Below are positions 35,219 to 44,178 of a stretch of DNA of 64,000 nucleotides, piece by piece. The translations under genes and the position numbers were made by a program. The notes under the pieces were generated by a model. The model ran no database searches. It had not been told where the DNA came from and saw only the letters and a program-made list of their open reading frames with translations. The DNA is from Paenibacillus sp. 19GGS1-52 (GTDB lineage Bacteria; Bacillota; Bacilli; Paenibacillales; Paenibacillaceae). The stretch spans positions 4,154,001 through 4,218,000 of the forward strand of contig NZ_CP059724.1 in the NCBI RefSeq assembly GCF_022369515.1, in the 5' to 3' direction. The first letter of the stretch is position 1. Every line of letters starts with the position of its first letter.

Positions 35219-36187
35219 TTAGAGTTTCTCCTGAAACCGTTCCCACCCCTCCAAGAGATTGTCATGCGCCCATTGTAAATGGCCAACACTGTCGTACTTG
35301 CGGGAATAACATTCAATGAAGTAGATTAGATCAATATATAAATCATATAAGTTCTTGCGAGCGGATTCATTAGGACTGTCAAAATTGCGTCCATACCCTC
35401 TGCAGAAATGTTCGGAGTTCTCGATATAGCGGAAGTAATATTCCATTAGTGGGTCTCCCCAAAGTGCCCGCTCCCAATCAATCAGCGCTACGATTCTGCC
35501 GTCACGCACGAACACGTTGCCATCCCACAAATCCCAATGTATCAGTCGTGGCTCCGTCACTTCATCCAGGACGTGTGAAATTGTCGCAACACTGGCCTCA
35601 ATAGTCTCCACAGTAATCGGCATCTCTGCTCCCAGACGTCGTGCATCCTCCAATAAACTGGTAAACATATACATGAAGGTATCACGCCACGAACTGGCTG
35701 CTGCCTGTGGTGCCACACTAAATAATCCAAAGCGTTCTCCACGGATCTCGTTAATGATACGATTATAGCGTCCCAGCTCAGACTCAATAGCAGCTCGTTC
35801 TTCAACTGTTAGCTCATCCTTGATTTCATTGTAGGGTTGGCCTATTATTTTCTCCATGAAGAAGTAATCACATGGTATGATCGTGCGGCTGGTATCATAG
35901 CCAATCACTTGCGGAACTGGCACAATCCCTTTAGCCTTTATCAATTTCAGCGCTTCAACTTCAGCCAGCATAATATTGTGTTCATAGCTCAATATTTCGA
36001 TCTCAGCAGCTGGTGCAATCTTAAGAATGACTCCTCTGCCGTTAGATAATTGCAGATCATAAGCTGCGTTAAAATATCCACCTGTAAGCTCCATCCGCTG
36101 GACAATGGTCACTTGGCTTCCAAAAGCAGTACTCACCATGTGGTCCTGCTGCTCTACTGTTATTTTTGATTTTGTCAGGCTTTCCAA
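35219..36187 (-). CDS. Aminoglycoside-phosphotransferase-fold protein, copy 1
   Basis: This 322-residue kinase-like protein of the APH/choline-kinase fold has a nucleotide-binding N-lobe (GGYFNAAYDLQLSNGRGVILKIAP) and the hinge FFMEKIIGQPYNEIKDEL. The catalytic loop is RLIHWDLWDGNVFV (Asp and Asn) and the metal-binding Asp lies in VALIDWERALWGDPLMEYYF. The small-molecule substrate is unknown; antibiotic resistance should not be assumed. A close relative lies at 37541-38521, on the other side of fabV. It is divergent from fabV with a 74-base gap. Confidence 0.87.
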   Translation of the reverse strand: MESLTKSKITVEQQDHMVSTAFGSQVTIVQRMELTGGYFNAAYDLQLSNGRGVILKIAPAAEIEILSYEHNIMLAEVEALKLIKAKGIVPVPQVIGYDTSRTIIPCDYFFMEKIIGQPYNEIKDELTVEERAAIESELGRYNRIINEIRGERFGLFSVAPQAAASSWRDTFMYMFTSLLEDARRLGAEMPITVETIEASVATISHVLDEVTEPRLIHWDLWDGNVFVRDGRIVALIDWERALWGDPLMEYYFRYIENSEHFCRGYGRNFDSPNESARKNLYDLYIDLIYFIECYSRKYDSVGHLQWAHDNLLEGWERFQEKL

Positions 36188-36261
36188 GGCATCAGCACCA
36201 CCATTTCATCTTCTATAAATTCTTTCTGATCTATATTATAACTGAAAGCGAGGAACTAAAG

Positions 36262-37455
36262 ATGATGATCATCAAACCCAGAACACGCGGGTTTATCTGC
36301 ACCACTGCACATCCGGCAGGCTGTGCACATCAAGTACAGCAGCAGATAGAGTATGTACAGTCACAACCGCAGATCAAAGGTCCCCGCAAAGTGCTTGTTA
36401 TTGGCGCCTCAGCTGGTTATGGTCTAGCTTCGCGGATTGTAGCGGCTTTCGGAGCTGGCGCCAGTACAATAGGTGTCTATCGTCAAAGCATTAGCAGTGA
36501 AACCAGAACAGCTTCTGCCGGCTGGTATAATTCAGCGGCTTTTGAGAAGCTCGCCCAAGATGCCGGACTGCAATCCTATAGCGTTACCGGCGATGCTTTT
36601 TCCCAAGAGACTAAGGATCGAACTATCGAGCTCATCCAGAGCGAAATGGGACAAGTCGATCTTGTCATATACAGTGTTGCATCCGCACGTCGAACTGATC
36701 CAGAGACGGGAGAGAACTTTAATTCCGTACTTAAACCCATCGGCAGCACCTATACCAATAAGACGGTAAACTTTCATACTGGTGAAGTAAGCCTTGTGTC
36801 CATAGAACCGGCTACAGATAAGGAAGTACTGGACACGGTTAAAGTAATGGGCGGAGAGGATTGGCAGCTATGGATTAATGCGCTGCTGCAAGCCGGAGTA
36901 CTTACCAATGATGCCGTAACTATAGCCTACTCTTATATGGGATCTGAGATTACCAAAGCTGTCTACCGTGGAGGAAGCATTGGACGAGCGAAAGATCATC
37001 TCGAAGCTACAGCTTCACAGCTTAACGAACAATTAGCGGTGCATGGAGGCCGTGCTTATGTAGCTGTAAGTAAAGGACTGGTCACACAATCCAGCTCAGC
37101 GATACCGGTTGTACCTCTGTATATTTCTGCCTTGTATAAAGTCATGAAAGAACAAGGGCTGCATGAAGGCTGTATTGAACAAGCCTACCGCTTGTTTGCG
37201 GATCGGTTGTACGCTGCTGAAGGGACGGCGGTTGACGAGGAAGGACGGATCAGAATCGATGATTTAGAGATGGCTCCATCTGTACAGGATGAGGTTACTC
37301 GGCTTTGGGCCAAACTGTCGACAGAGAATATCTACAAACTATCTGACCTGCTTAACTACCGACGTGAGTTCTTCCAGCTATTTGGTTTTGAGATCGAAGG
37401 TATAGATTATGAAGCTGAGATTGAGCAAGCGGTGACGATTCCCAACTTGCGTTAA
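36262..37455 (+). CDS. fabV: Trans-2-enoyl-ACP/CoA reductase FabV
   Basis: From the ATG at 36262 (GAGGAAC upstream) the protein has 397 residues, the usual length for FabV. It has MMIIKPRTRGFIC at the start, the NAD-binding VIGASAGYGLASRIVAAFGAGA, and the catalytic Tyr-(8)-Lys motif YSYMGSEITK, followed by GGSIGRAKDHLE. It reduces the enoyl intermediate in fatty acid synthesis and is a triclosan-tolerant alternative to FabI. It sits between two related phosphotransferase-fold genes on the other strand; any link between them is unclear. Confidence 0.95.
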   Translation: MMIIKPRTRGFICTTAHPAGCAHQVQQQIEYVQSQPQIKGPRKVLVIGASAGYGLASRIVAAFGAGASTIGVYRQSISSETRTASAGWYNSAAFEKLAQDAGLQSYSVTGDAFSQETKDRTIELIQSEMGQVDLVIYSVASARRTDPETGENFNSVLKPIGSTYTNKTVNFHTGEVSLVSIEPATDKEVLDTVKVMGGEDWQLWINALLQAGVLTNDAVTIAYSYMGSEITKAVYRGGSIGRAKDHLEATASQLNEQLAVHGGRAYVAVSKGLVTQSSSAIPVVPLYISALYKVMKEQGLHEGCIEQAYRLFADRLYAAEGTAVDEEGRIRIDDLEMAPSVQDEVTRLWAKLSTENIYKLSDLLNYRREFFQLFGFEIEGIDYEAEIEQAVTIPNLR

Positions 37456-37495
37456 GTAACAAACTCATAATTTATGGAGATTGCCAGCAAGAAGG

Positions 37496-37530
37496 CCGGA
37501 AACCTCGCTAGAGGGGTCCGGTTTATTTTT
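37496..37530. terminator. Terminator between fabV and the second phosphotransferase-like gene
   Basis: CCGGAAACCTC and GAGGGGTCCGG form an 11-base stem with one internal mismatch pair around a 4-base loop, followed by TTTATTTTT on the plus strand. Confidence 0.85.
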
Positions 37531-37540
37531 GTGAATAACT

Positions 37541-38521
37541 TTACCCTTCAACCCCATCAGCGCCTCTGAATCGGTTCCAGCCCTGAATCAGGTTATCATG
37601 AGCCCACTGCAGATGGTCTTCATTCTTATATTGACGTGAAAAACATTCAATATAAAGGATAAGGTCAAGGTACAGATCATACATTTTCATGCGCAATTGC
37701 TCGTTTGGACTGTTAAACTCAACGCCATAACCCTTGATGAAGGCCGGAGAATTCTCTAAATGGCGAAAATAGTACTCTAACAGCACATCGCCCCACAACG
37801 CCCGCTCCCAATCTATGATGGATGTAATTCTCCCATTCTTGACAAACACATTGCCGTTCCACAAATCCCAATGAACTAGCCGAGCTTCGGTCACTTCATT
37901 CAATATAGGTAGATACTTTATGATCTCAGTCTCAATTTCTTCAATTGAAGCAGGCAATTGTACGCCAAGGCGACATCCGTCAGCAAGCAATTCATGCATC
38001 ATCGAAGTAAATATAACTCCCCAGGTAACCCCCGCTTTGTCTGAAGATTGTGAGAAATAACCGAAGTGTTCTCCTTTCACCTCATTAATGATACGGTTGT
38101 AACGTCCCAACTCCGTTTCTATGTACTCTTGCTCTGCTTGAGACAGGCTTTCTTTGATCTCATTGTAAGGCTGACCCTCAACTTTCTCCATAAAAAAATA
38201 CGGACAGGGTATCTGCTTCAAACTATCGTCATAGCTATATACTTCAGGCACGGGCACTGACCCTATACCCCCAATCAAGCGCAGTGCTTCTACCTCAGTA
38301 AGCATAATATTCTTCTCGTAGCTCAGTGTTTCAATCTCCTCGGAAGGAGCCACCTTTAGGATCACTGATCGACCATCGCTTAATTCAAGTTCATAGGCTG
38401 TATTAAACATACCACCAGTCAGCTCTGATTTATTATTGATGCTTGTCTCAAGGCCAAAAGCGGTCTGCACCAATAGATCCAGTTGATTGTCCGTTAATTT
38501 TGTTTTTGTAAAGCTCTCCAT
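37541..38521 (-). CDS. Aminoglycoside-phosphotransferase-fold protein, copy 2
   Basis: I start this at 38521, where GGGAGG lies 7 bases upstream; 38536 lies inside that site. The protein of 326 residues is clearly paralogous to the one at 35219-36187. Shared features are the MES(L/F)TK start, LTGG(Y/M)FN(A/T)AY, FFMEK(I/V), GQPYNEIK, ELGRYNRIINE and the catalytic RLVHWDLWNGNVFV with SIIDWERALWGD. It probably phosphorylates a small hydroxylated molecule of unknown identity. Confidence 0.87.
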   Translation of the reverse strand: MESFTKTKLTDNQLDLLVQTAFGLETSINNKSELTGGMFNTAYELELSDGRSVILKVAPSEEIETLSYEKNIMLTEVEALRLIGGIGSVPVPEVYSYDDSLKQIPCPYFFMEKVEGQPYNEIKESLSQAEQEYIETELGRYNRIINEVKGEHFGYFSQSSDKAGVTWGVIFTSMMHELLADGCRLGVQLPASIEEIETEIIKYLPILNEVTEARLVHWDLWNGNVFVKNGRITSIIDWERALWGDVLLEYYFRHLENSPAFIKGYGVEFNSPNEQLRMKMYDLYLDLILYIECFSRQYKNEDHLQWAHDNLIQGWNRFRGADGVEG

Positions 38522-38555
38522 ATTCTTGCCTCCCATTATGGATATTCAGAACAGA

Positions 38556-38581
38556 AAGCCGCCAAATATCTCTGGCGGCTT
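38556..38581 (-). terminator. Hairpin terminator of the dehydrogenase/isomerase operon
   Basis: AAGCCGCCA and TGGCGGCTT form a perfect 9-base stem with an 8-base loop, followed on the minus strand by TCTGTTC. It lies 43 bases past the last gene of the operon. Confidence 0.7.
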
Positions 38582-38623
38582 CATTATGCTGTCATTTCAT
38601 ATGAAATTTCTGGATCTAAATGA

Positions 38624-39592
38624 TTAAACCCACCACATATCGGCAAGCGGTTCCTCAATTAACACTTGGCGAAGATTATCCACGGCCTTGGAGAAGCCTT
38701 CTTCGACTGACATCAGCCCATCTTCATGTTCAATGCTGACGACGTAATCATAACCTACCAAACGCAGAGCACTGATGATATCAGCCCAGGTCTTGAGATC
38801 ATGACCATAACCAACCGAACGGAACTGCCAGGCACGGTCGAGCATATTTCCATAAGATTGCATATCTGTTACCCCATGCATATTGACATTGATCGGATCA
38901 ATGACCGTATCTTTGGCGTGAAAATGATGAATGGCTCCTTGACGTCCCAGAATATGAATGGCTTGTACCGGATCGATACCCTGCCACCACATATGACTTG
39001 GATCCAGGTTGGCTCCGATAACCTCACCCACCGCTTCTCTTAACCGCAGCAATGTGCCTGGTGTATGCACGGAGAAACCTCCATGCAGCTCCAAACCGAT
39101 CTTCACATCATGCTGTTCAGCAAACGCTCCCCATTCCTTCCAATAAGGAATGACTTTGTTCTCCCATTGCCAGGACAGAATTTCCTGGAAATCATTAGGC
39201 CATGGTGCGACCGGCCAGTTCGGATATTTCGCATCCTCATGGTCTCCCGGACAGCCTGAGAACGTATTGACGACAGGAATGTTCAGCTTCTGTGCTAATT
39301 TGACCGAGTTTACAAAATCCTCATGATCCTTGCGGGCAAGTGCCTTTTGTGGATGCAGCGGATTGCCGTGGCAGCTCAGCGCACTGATTATAAGGCCACG
39401 AGAATCTACAGCATGCTTAAATTCTTTAAGCGCCGTCTCATTCTCCAGCAGCAGCAACGGATCACAATGACTATTGCCGGGATTGCCACCTGTACCGATC
39501 TCAACAGCCTTCAGTCCTTTGGAGACTACATAATCAAGCGCATCCTCCAGCTTACGACCTCCGAATAACACCATAAATACTCCAAGTTTCAT
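38624..39592 (-). CDS. Sugar phosphate isomerase/epimerase family TIM-barrel protein
   Basis: From the ATG at 39592 (GAGAGGTGG upstream) the 322-residue protein is a xylose-isomerase-like TIM barrel. Metal-ligand segments are KIGLELHGGF, GANLDPSHMWWQGI, IHHFHAKDT and VVSIEHEDGLMS. Family members include IolE/IolI and sugar epimerases. It is the last of four genes alternating isomerase and dehydrogenase functions. The likely role is catabolism of an inositol or rare sugar; the exact substrate is not evident. Confidence 0.87.
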   Translation of the reverse strand: MKLGVFMVLFGGRKLEDALDYVVSKGLKAVEIGTGGNPGNSHCDPLLLLENETALKEFKHAVDSRGLIISALSCHGNPLHPQKALARKDHEDFVNSVKLAQKLNIPVVNTFSGCPGDHEDAKYPNWPVAPWPNDFQEILSWQWENKVIPYWKEWGAFAEQHDVKIGLELHGGFSVHTPGTLLRLREAVGEVIGANLDPSHMWWQGIDPVQAIHILGRQGAIHHFHAKDTVIDPINVNMHGVTDMQSYGNMLDRAWQFRSVGYGHDLKTWADIISALRLVGYDYVVSIEHEDGLMSVEEGFSKAVDNLRQVLIEEPLADMWWV

Positions 39593-39634
39593 AATATGCC
39601 ACCTCTCAATAGAGAACAATTTATTTCAATCGAC

Positions 39635-40699
39635 TTAATAGATGTCAAAATCCTGTACCACTTGATGTGTTTCAGCTGCTTCAAAGATGACTTCGATCAG
39701 GTTCAATACACGCAGAACCTCCGTATTAGTAACAATAGGCTCTGCTTTCCCCTCAATCACGGCTGCAAAATTATCATAGAAGCTAGAAGGAAGCTGTGAG
39801 GCTGGCGGCAAGGCTTCCGTAACAGTAGCCCCTTCAGAAGGAGGCGCCATTGTTTTGGTGAGTCCAACACCAGCACGGATAGGTTTAGGCTCAATAATAA
39901 CCGAATCATGATTTCGCGTCACAATTTTACCAGTCAAGGACCAATCCTCAATTATAGCGGTTCCTTCAAGTCCTTTGACATACCATCTCGGCAAGGTAAT
40001 GAAATTGGTTGTCCCAACCTCAATCAATGCTTTGACACCATTCTCAAATTGCAGAGTTGCTTCAAAGCCGTCATCTACTTCATTACCTAAAATATAGCTT
40101 AAATGGCTGGTTACACTTGTGATCTTACTATCTATTAAGAATAATAGTTGATCCAATAAATGCACGCCCCAGTCCAGAAGCATGCCCCCACCCTGTGCTT
40201 TTATATGACGCCAGTCACCGGGAATGCCATTCGCTCCATGTACGCGCGATTCGATTTGGAACAATGTTCCAATGGTTTCCCGTTCATACATTTCTCTAAT
40301 AACCAGGAAATCTTCGTCCCAGCGTCTATTCTGATGAACCATCAATATCCGTTCAGCTTCTGCAGCTACGGCAAGCATTTCTTCAAATTCAGCCTTGGAT
40401 GAAGCAACAGGCTTCTCACAGATGACATGCTTTCCGGCTCTCAGGGCATCTATGGCGATATCTTTATGCACATCGTTTGGTGTTGCTATCAGAACAGTCT
40501 CCACCTGTGGATCTGCCAACACATCTTCGAAACTTTTGTATACAGAATAACCTGCTTCAACGGAGGCCGCCTGGCGGTAATCTAACAAATCGTAGGTACC
40601 TACAACTTCTAAGGAAGCATTCTCCTTTATCAGCTGTGCGTGATAGCTGCCCATTCCCCCAAAGCCAATGATGACTACAGAATGTTTTTTTGAGCTCAT
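39635..40699 (-). CDS. Gfo/Idh/MocA family oxidoreductase
   Basis: The protein (354 residues from the ATG at 40699; TAGGAGTGG upstream, with an in-frame GTG inside that site) has a Rossmann start VVIIGFGGMGSYHAQLI. The family motif ICEKPVASSKAEFEEML carries the EKP Lys. The C-terminal half has GGGMLLDWGVHLLDQLLFL, with the expected His. It should oxidise a sugar or polyol hydroxyl with NAD(P). It is third in the four-gene operon, between the other dehydrogenase and an isomerase. Confidence 0.9.
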   Translation of the reverse strand: MSSKKHSVVIIGFGGMGSYHAQLIKENASLEVVGTYDLLDYRQAASVEAGYSVYKSFEDVLADPQVETVLIATPNDVHKDIAIDALRAGKHVICEKPVASSKAEFEEMLAVAAEAERILMVHQNRRWDEDFLVIREMYERETIGTLFQIESRVHGANGIPGDWRHIKAQGGGMLLDWGVHLLDQLLFLIDSKITSVTSHLSYILGNEVDDGFEATLQFENGVKALIEVGTTNFITLPRWYVKGLEGTAIIEDWSLTGKIVTRNHDSVIIEPKPIRAGVGLTKTMAPPSEGATVTEALPPASQLPSSFYDNFAAVIEGKAEPIVTNTEVLRVLNLIEVIFEAAETHQVVQDFDIY

Positions 40700-40746
40700 G
40701 GATTCCACTCCTATTTCTTTAAATATACTCTATTTAATTAGTTAAT

Positions 40747-41853
40747 TTAATTGTCAGATGTTCCGTCAAAATAAACAGCGCGGCCGGTACGAGCCGATTC
40801 GTAAATAGCTTCCAAAATTTGCGTCACAACGAAAGCTTGCTCTGGCTTCACTACAGGTTCTGTATCTTCTCTGACTGCCTTAAGCCACAGACGGGCTTCT
40901 CGTGCAGCTGCATCCTCTTCGCCGCCACTATAGAAGGCAACTCCGCCCGCAGACAGGTCTACTTTGGTCTCGAATAAACGTCCGCCCTTATCGCCATTGA
41001 AGCGCAGGCCGTCCGCCATATCCGCACCACCTTCAGTACCTGCAAGCAGCGTCTTAGCTTCTCCGATCTCGGAAACATTCAGCGCCCAGCTGGATTCCAC
41101 TACGATGGTTGCTCCATTCTCCATAGTGATGAAACCAAAAGCCGAATCTTCAACCTTGAACTGTTCAGGGTCCCATGTACCAAAAGCATTGCCGGCACTG
41201 CCAACATTTTCCCGTTGTCCAAGCTTATGGAAGGTAGAGCCAACCACCATGCGCGGTTTGTAATTATCCATCATCCACAACGTCAGATCAAGTGCATGCG
41301 TACCGATATCGATCAGAGGGCCGCCGCCTTGTTTCTCTTCATCCAGGAATACGCCCCATGTAGGAACAGCACGTCGGCGCACTGCGATCGCTTTGGCATA
41401 ATAAATATCACCGAGCTCCCCATTTTCACAAGCAGCCTTCAGGTACTCGCTATCAGCACGGAAACGATTCTGGTAAGCAATAGACAGCTTCTTGCCGGTG
41501 CGGCGCGCGGCGTCCAACATTTCCTGTGCTTGAGCTGTTGTCTTGGCCATAGGTTTCTCACACATTACATGGTTACCAGCTTCCAGTGCGGCAACTGTAA
41601 TCTCAGAGTGACTGTCATTCGGTGTACACACATGAACGATATCAAATCCTCCAACTTCCAACAGCTTGCGGAAATCAGTATAGACAACTGCGCCTTCAGC
41701 TCCAAAAGCCGCAGCGGCTTCCTGTGCACGTTCCTCTACGATATCGCAAAAAGCCACCATTTCTGCGTCAGCTTGACGCGACAAACTAGGCATATGTTTC
41801 CCGTTTGCGATACCCCCGCAACCGATAATAGCAATTTTCAACTTATTAGACAT
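40747..41853 (-). CDS. Gfo/Idh/MocA family oxidoreductase
   Basis: The 368-residue protein starts KIAIIGCGGIANGKHMPSLS (nucleotide-binding glycines), carries MCEKPMAKTTAQAQEML, and has the catalytic region GGGPLIDIGTHALDLTLWMM with Asp and His. It is second in the operon and overlaps the end of the preceding isomerase gene by 8 bases, which suggests coupled translation. It is only distantly similar to the dehydrogenase that follows, so the two probably act on different steps or partners. Confidence 0.91.
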   Translation of the reverse strand: MSNKLKIAIIGCGGIANGKHMPSLSRQADAEMVAFCDIVEERAQEAAAAFGAEGAVVYTDFRKLLEVGGFDIVHVCTPNDSHSEITVAALEAGNHVMCEKPMAKTTAQAQEMLDAARRTGKKLSIAYQNRFRADSEYLKAACENGELGDIYYAKAIAVRRRAVPTWGVFLDEEKQGGGPLIDIGTHALDLTLWMMDNYKPRMVVGSTFHKLGQRENVGSAGNAFGTWDPEQFKVEDSAFGFITMENGATIVVESSWALNVSEIGEAKTLLAGTEGGADMADGLRFNGDKGGRLFETKVDLSAGGVAFYSGGEEDAAAREARLWLKAVREDTEPVVKPEQAFVVTQILEAIYESARTGRAVYFDGTSDN

Positions 41854-42613
41854 GAACTTTTCCTCCCTGATCTGCGTATGCTTTAACCCATTTCAAACTA
41901 TCTGCAACACTTTCAAGTGGTGAGCGGCTGCAATAATCCTGCTCCACTACAGCCCATTCTGTGCCTGCTTGTTCAGCAGCTGCCAAAATGGCGCCAAGAT
42001 CCACTATGCCTTCACCCAGTACAACGGTTTCTGCTGTTCCATCTTCACGTTTCTTCATATCCTTCAGATGAATGATCGGCAGACGACCTGCGTATTTGTT
42101 AATATATTCTACCGGATCATAACCACCATAATAGACCCAACAAGTATCCATCTCAACCTTTAGCAGCTCGGACGGCACGGTTTCAAACAAAAAGTCAAAG
42201 GCAGTGCGGTCACTAAAGCGCTCCGTAAATTCAAAATCATGATTATGATACGAAAGTACAGCTCCACCTGCTTGGCACTTCTCACCGATAATCCGCAGAT
42301 TTGCAGCCACTTCTTCCCAGTTGCGCTGTTCCTCAGTCAAATAGGGAACGATCAGATTAGAATTGCCAATCTCAAGGTTAAAGGCAATTTCTTGTTCTGT
42401 ATCCTTCAGCAAAGTATCATACGGACGGTGTGCTCCAAGAGCGACTAGTCCGGTATCCTTAAGCAGTTGCTTCACTTCTGCTGCGGTACGGTCGAAAAAG
42501 TGGTAAAATTCCACTCCGCTATAACCGAGCTCTGCCACCTTGCGCAGTGTTCCTTCGAAATCCTGCTCCAGCTCTTCTCTCAGCGTGTACAATTGCAAGC
42601 CTAACTTCAACAT
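41846..42613 (-). CDS. Sugar phosphate isomerase/epimerase family TIM-barrel protein
   Basis: The 255-residue protein is a compact xylose-isomerase-like barrel: KLGLQLYTLREEL at the start, then LSYHNHDFEF, LKVEMDTCWVYYGG, PIIHLKDM and WAVVEQDYCS, which supply the metal-binding Glu, Asp and His residues. It is the first gene of the operon running to 38624. It belongs to the broad IolE/IolI-type group. The divergent AraC regulator at 42927 is its probable controller. Confidence 0.88.
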   Translation of the reverse strand: MLKLGLQLYTLREELEQDFEGTLRKVAELGYSGVEFYHFFDRTAAEVKQLLKDTGLVALGAHRPYDTLLKDTEQEIAFNLEIGNSNLIVPYLTEEQRNWEEVAANLRIIGEKCQAGGAVLSYHNHDFEFTERFSDRTAFDFLFETVPSELLKVEMDTCWVYYGGYDPVEYINKYAGRLPIIHLKDMKKREDGTAETVVLGEGIVDLGAILAAAEQAGTEWAVVEQDYCSRSPLESVADSLKWVKAYADQGGKVHV

Positions 42614-42926
42614 CTTCTAATCACTCCAATGGTTTGGGTTTAAGTTCTAAGATATTACCGCTAACTCGACCCATATCAGGAACGCCTACAGCGATCACCT
42701 GAACAAAAATGCTGTTTCTCGAATTCATCAACGAAGTACTCTCTGATATTCGGACAGCCTATCAGGCCTGCTAATATAGCTTTAATGCCCCAATATAGCC
42801 TCCTCTAGTCAATATGTATCATTCCGGCTTAGATACATGGTAATATGAAAGCGTGTGAAATAAAATGAATAATATGATCGAAACATGAACAATTTGCTTA
42901 TCATTTAAAATCACTCAGGAGGTCTC
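42614..42926. other. Divergent control region
   Basis: This 313-base gap separates the minus-strand operon from the plus-strand AraC gene and should hold both promoters. I see no convincing cre or inverted-repeat operator in it. Confidence 0.5.
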
Positions 42927-43745
42927 ATGACATATACTGCTGCTTGTCACGTTCTTTCCGCAGGTTTTTCCTATCACCGCAAGCCATTTCACATGTCGCA
43001 AAGTGAAGGAATCAAGAATTATCTGATTCGTCTGCAAACCGAGGGGCGTAGCCGTGCCCTTATCGATGGAGTGATGTCTCCTGTGGAAAGTGGTGACCTT
43101 ATGCTGTTCGCCCCCAATGATCCCTATTATCTAAGCATAGACAAAGAGAACTATCCTGTAGGCAAACCGCGCATTGTCAGCGGCGATTATCATATCTTTT
43201 GCGGTGGAGCCTGGATTGAGGAATGGTGGAATCGAGTTCAGCGTCCCGCTCGTCAAAGCTTGCCGCTAAGCGACAATTTTCTGGGTTTATTCCGCCAGCT
43301 TGTACTTGAACAACGGCGTTTATCTGACTTCTCCCCGGAAATTTCCGCCTGTTATCTACAAATTGTATGTATGGAAATTGATAGGCTGATGACAGATCAG
43401 CCTGCGATTACTCCAAAAGGCTATCTGGCCTATCGCATGAAGCAATATGTTGAGGAGCATGCAGCATTCCCCTTTCACTTAGAGGATGTCGCAGGCCACG
43501 TTGATATTTCCGTCTCTCGGGCTGTTCATCTTTTTAAGGAAGCTTTCGGCAAGAGCATTATTAAATACGTCAATGATGTGCGACTTGAGATGGCGCGGGA
43601 ACGAATCACCTTCAGCCCAATGCCACTCGAGCATGTAGCCGAAACCTGCGGCTTTGCCAGCTATACCTATTTTCACCGCGTGTTCCGCAACCGGTTCGGC
43701 ATGTCACCCAAGGAGTTTCGTGTGCATAGCAGAGAGCTGGTATGA
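42927..43745 (+). CDS. AraC-family transcriptional regulator
   Basis: The 272-residue protein has an N-terminal sensing domain (~1-150: GFSYHRKPFHMSQSEGIKNYLIRL, DLMLFAPNDPYYL) and a C-terminal AraC DNA-binding domain (~170-270). The latter shows LEDVAGHVDISVSRAVHLFKEAFG and LEHVAETCGFASYTYFHRVFRNRFG. A binding site (CAGGAGG) precedes the ATG. It is transcribed away from the isomerase/dehydrogenase operon and very probably regulates it. The inducer is presumably a sugar or polyol. Confidence 0.9.
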   Translation: MTYTAACHVLSAGFSYHRKPFHMSQSEGIKNYLIRLQTEGRSRALIDGVMSPVESGDLMLFAPNDPYYLSIDKENYPVGKPRIVSGDYHIFCGGAWIEEWWNRVQRPARQSLPLSDNFLGLFRQLVLEQRRLSDFSPEISACYLQIVCMEIDRLMTDQPAITPKGYLAYRMKQYVEEHAAFPFHLEDVAGHVDISVSRAVHLFKEAFGKSIIKYVNDVRLEMARERITFSPMPLEHVAETCGFASYTYFHRVFRNRFGMSPKEFRVHSRELV

Positions 43746-43976
43746 AGTATATACACTAGGTCGAAAGTTGAATTCACCGCATACAAAAGGAGCGCCATCA
43801 GGGAAGATCCGCTCCTTGTGTTTAATCTTATTCAGTTGCTCTCGCTTGCTTGGTGTCACCCGGACATGCTGGGAAATAGCGCCATAATCTTGATTGATTC
43901 TCCGTTTGTTGACTTCGCTCCACATTCCGGAACGCTCAGCCTTAAGCAAGGCTTTTTGGGTTTTGGTTCGTGCCAT
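43704..43976 (-). CDS. Small basic conserved-looking protein
   Basis: This 90-residue frame has a good binding site (CAGGAGAG, 9 bases before ATG) and begins MARTKTQKALLKAERSG. The rest of its first half is rich in Lys and Arg (RVTPSKREQLNKIKHKER). I recall similar short MARTKTQKAL proteins in Paenibacillus but no function. Its last ~14 codons overlap the end of the AraC gene on the other strand, and the AraC terminator hairpin lies inside it. The true end may be as given. No signal peptide or membrane segment. Confidence 0.6.
   Translation of the reverse strand: MARTKTQKALLKAERSGMWSEVNKRRINQDYGAISQHVRVTPSKREQLNKIKHKERIFPDGAPFVCGEFNFRPSVYTSYQLSAMHTKLLG
43786..43820 (+). terminator. Terminator of the AraC gene
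   Basis: AAGGAGCG (43787-43794) pairs with CGCTCCTT (43810-43817) around a 15-base loop, then TGTGTTT. It lies inside the small gene on the opposite strand. Confidence 0.55.
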
Positions 43977-44178
43977 GTAGCACCACTCTCCTGTTCGTTG
44001 GGGGATAGTTTTTAATATTAAATTATAACTTTAATTTTAGCATAAATGCGTAAATTCTGCAGCACAACAACGGCAAAATCCCTAACATTTACAGTAGACT
44101 ATGAGCGTAGCCGTGATTTCAGTATAATGAGAACAAAGCTGTCTATCCTTTTCATAATAGATTCGGAGGAGTATAGGA

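Noticed and set aside
35219..38521. Aminoglycoside resistance genes
   Set aside because: The fold is right, but this family is broad and no mobile element or resistance context is present, so a resistance label is not supported.
42838..42870. cre site before the AraC gene (ATGAAAGCGTGTGAAA)
   Set aside because: It matches the left half of the cre consensus but fails at the right half (no WWWCA).
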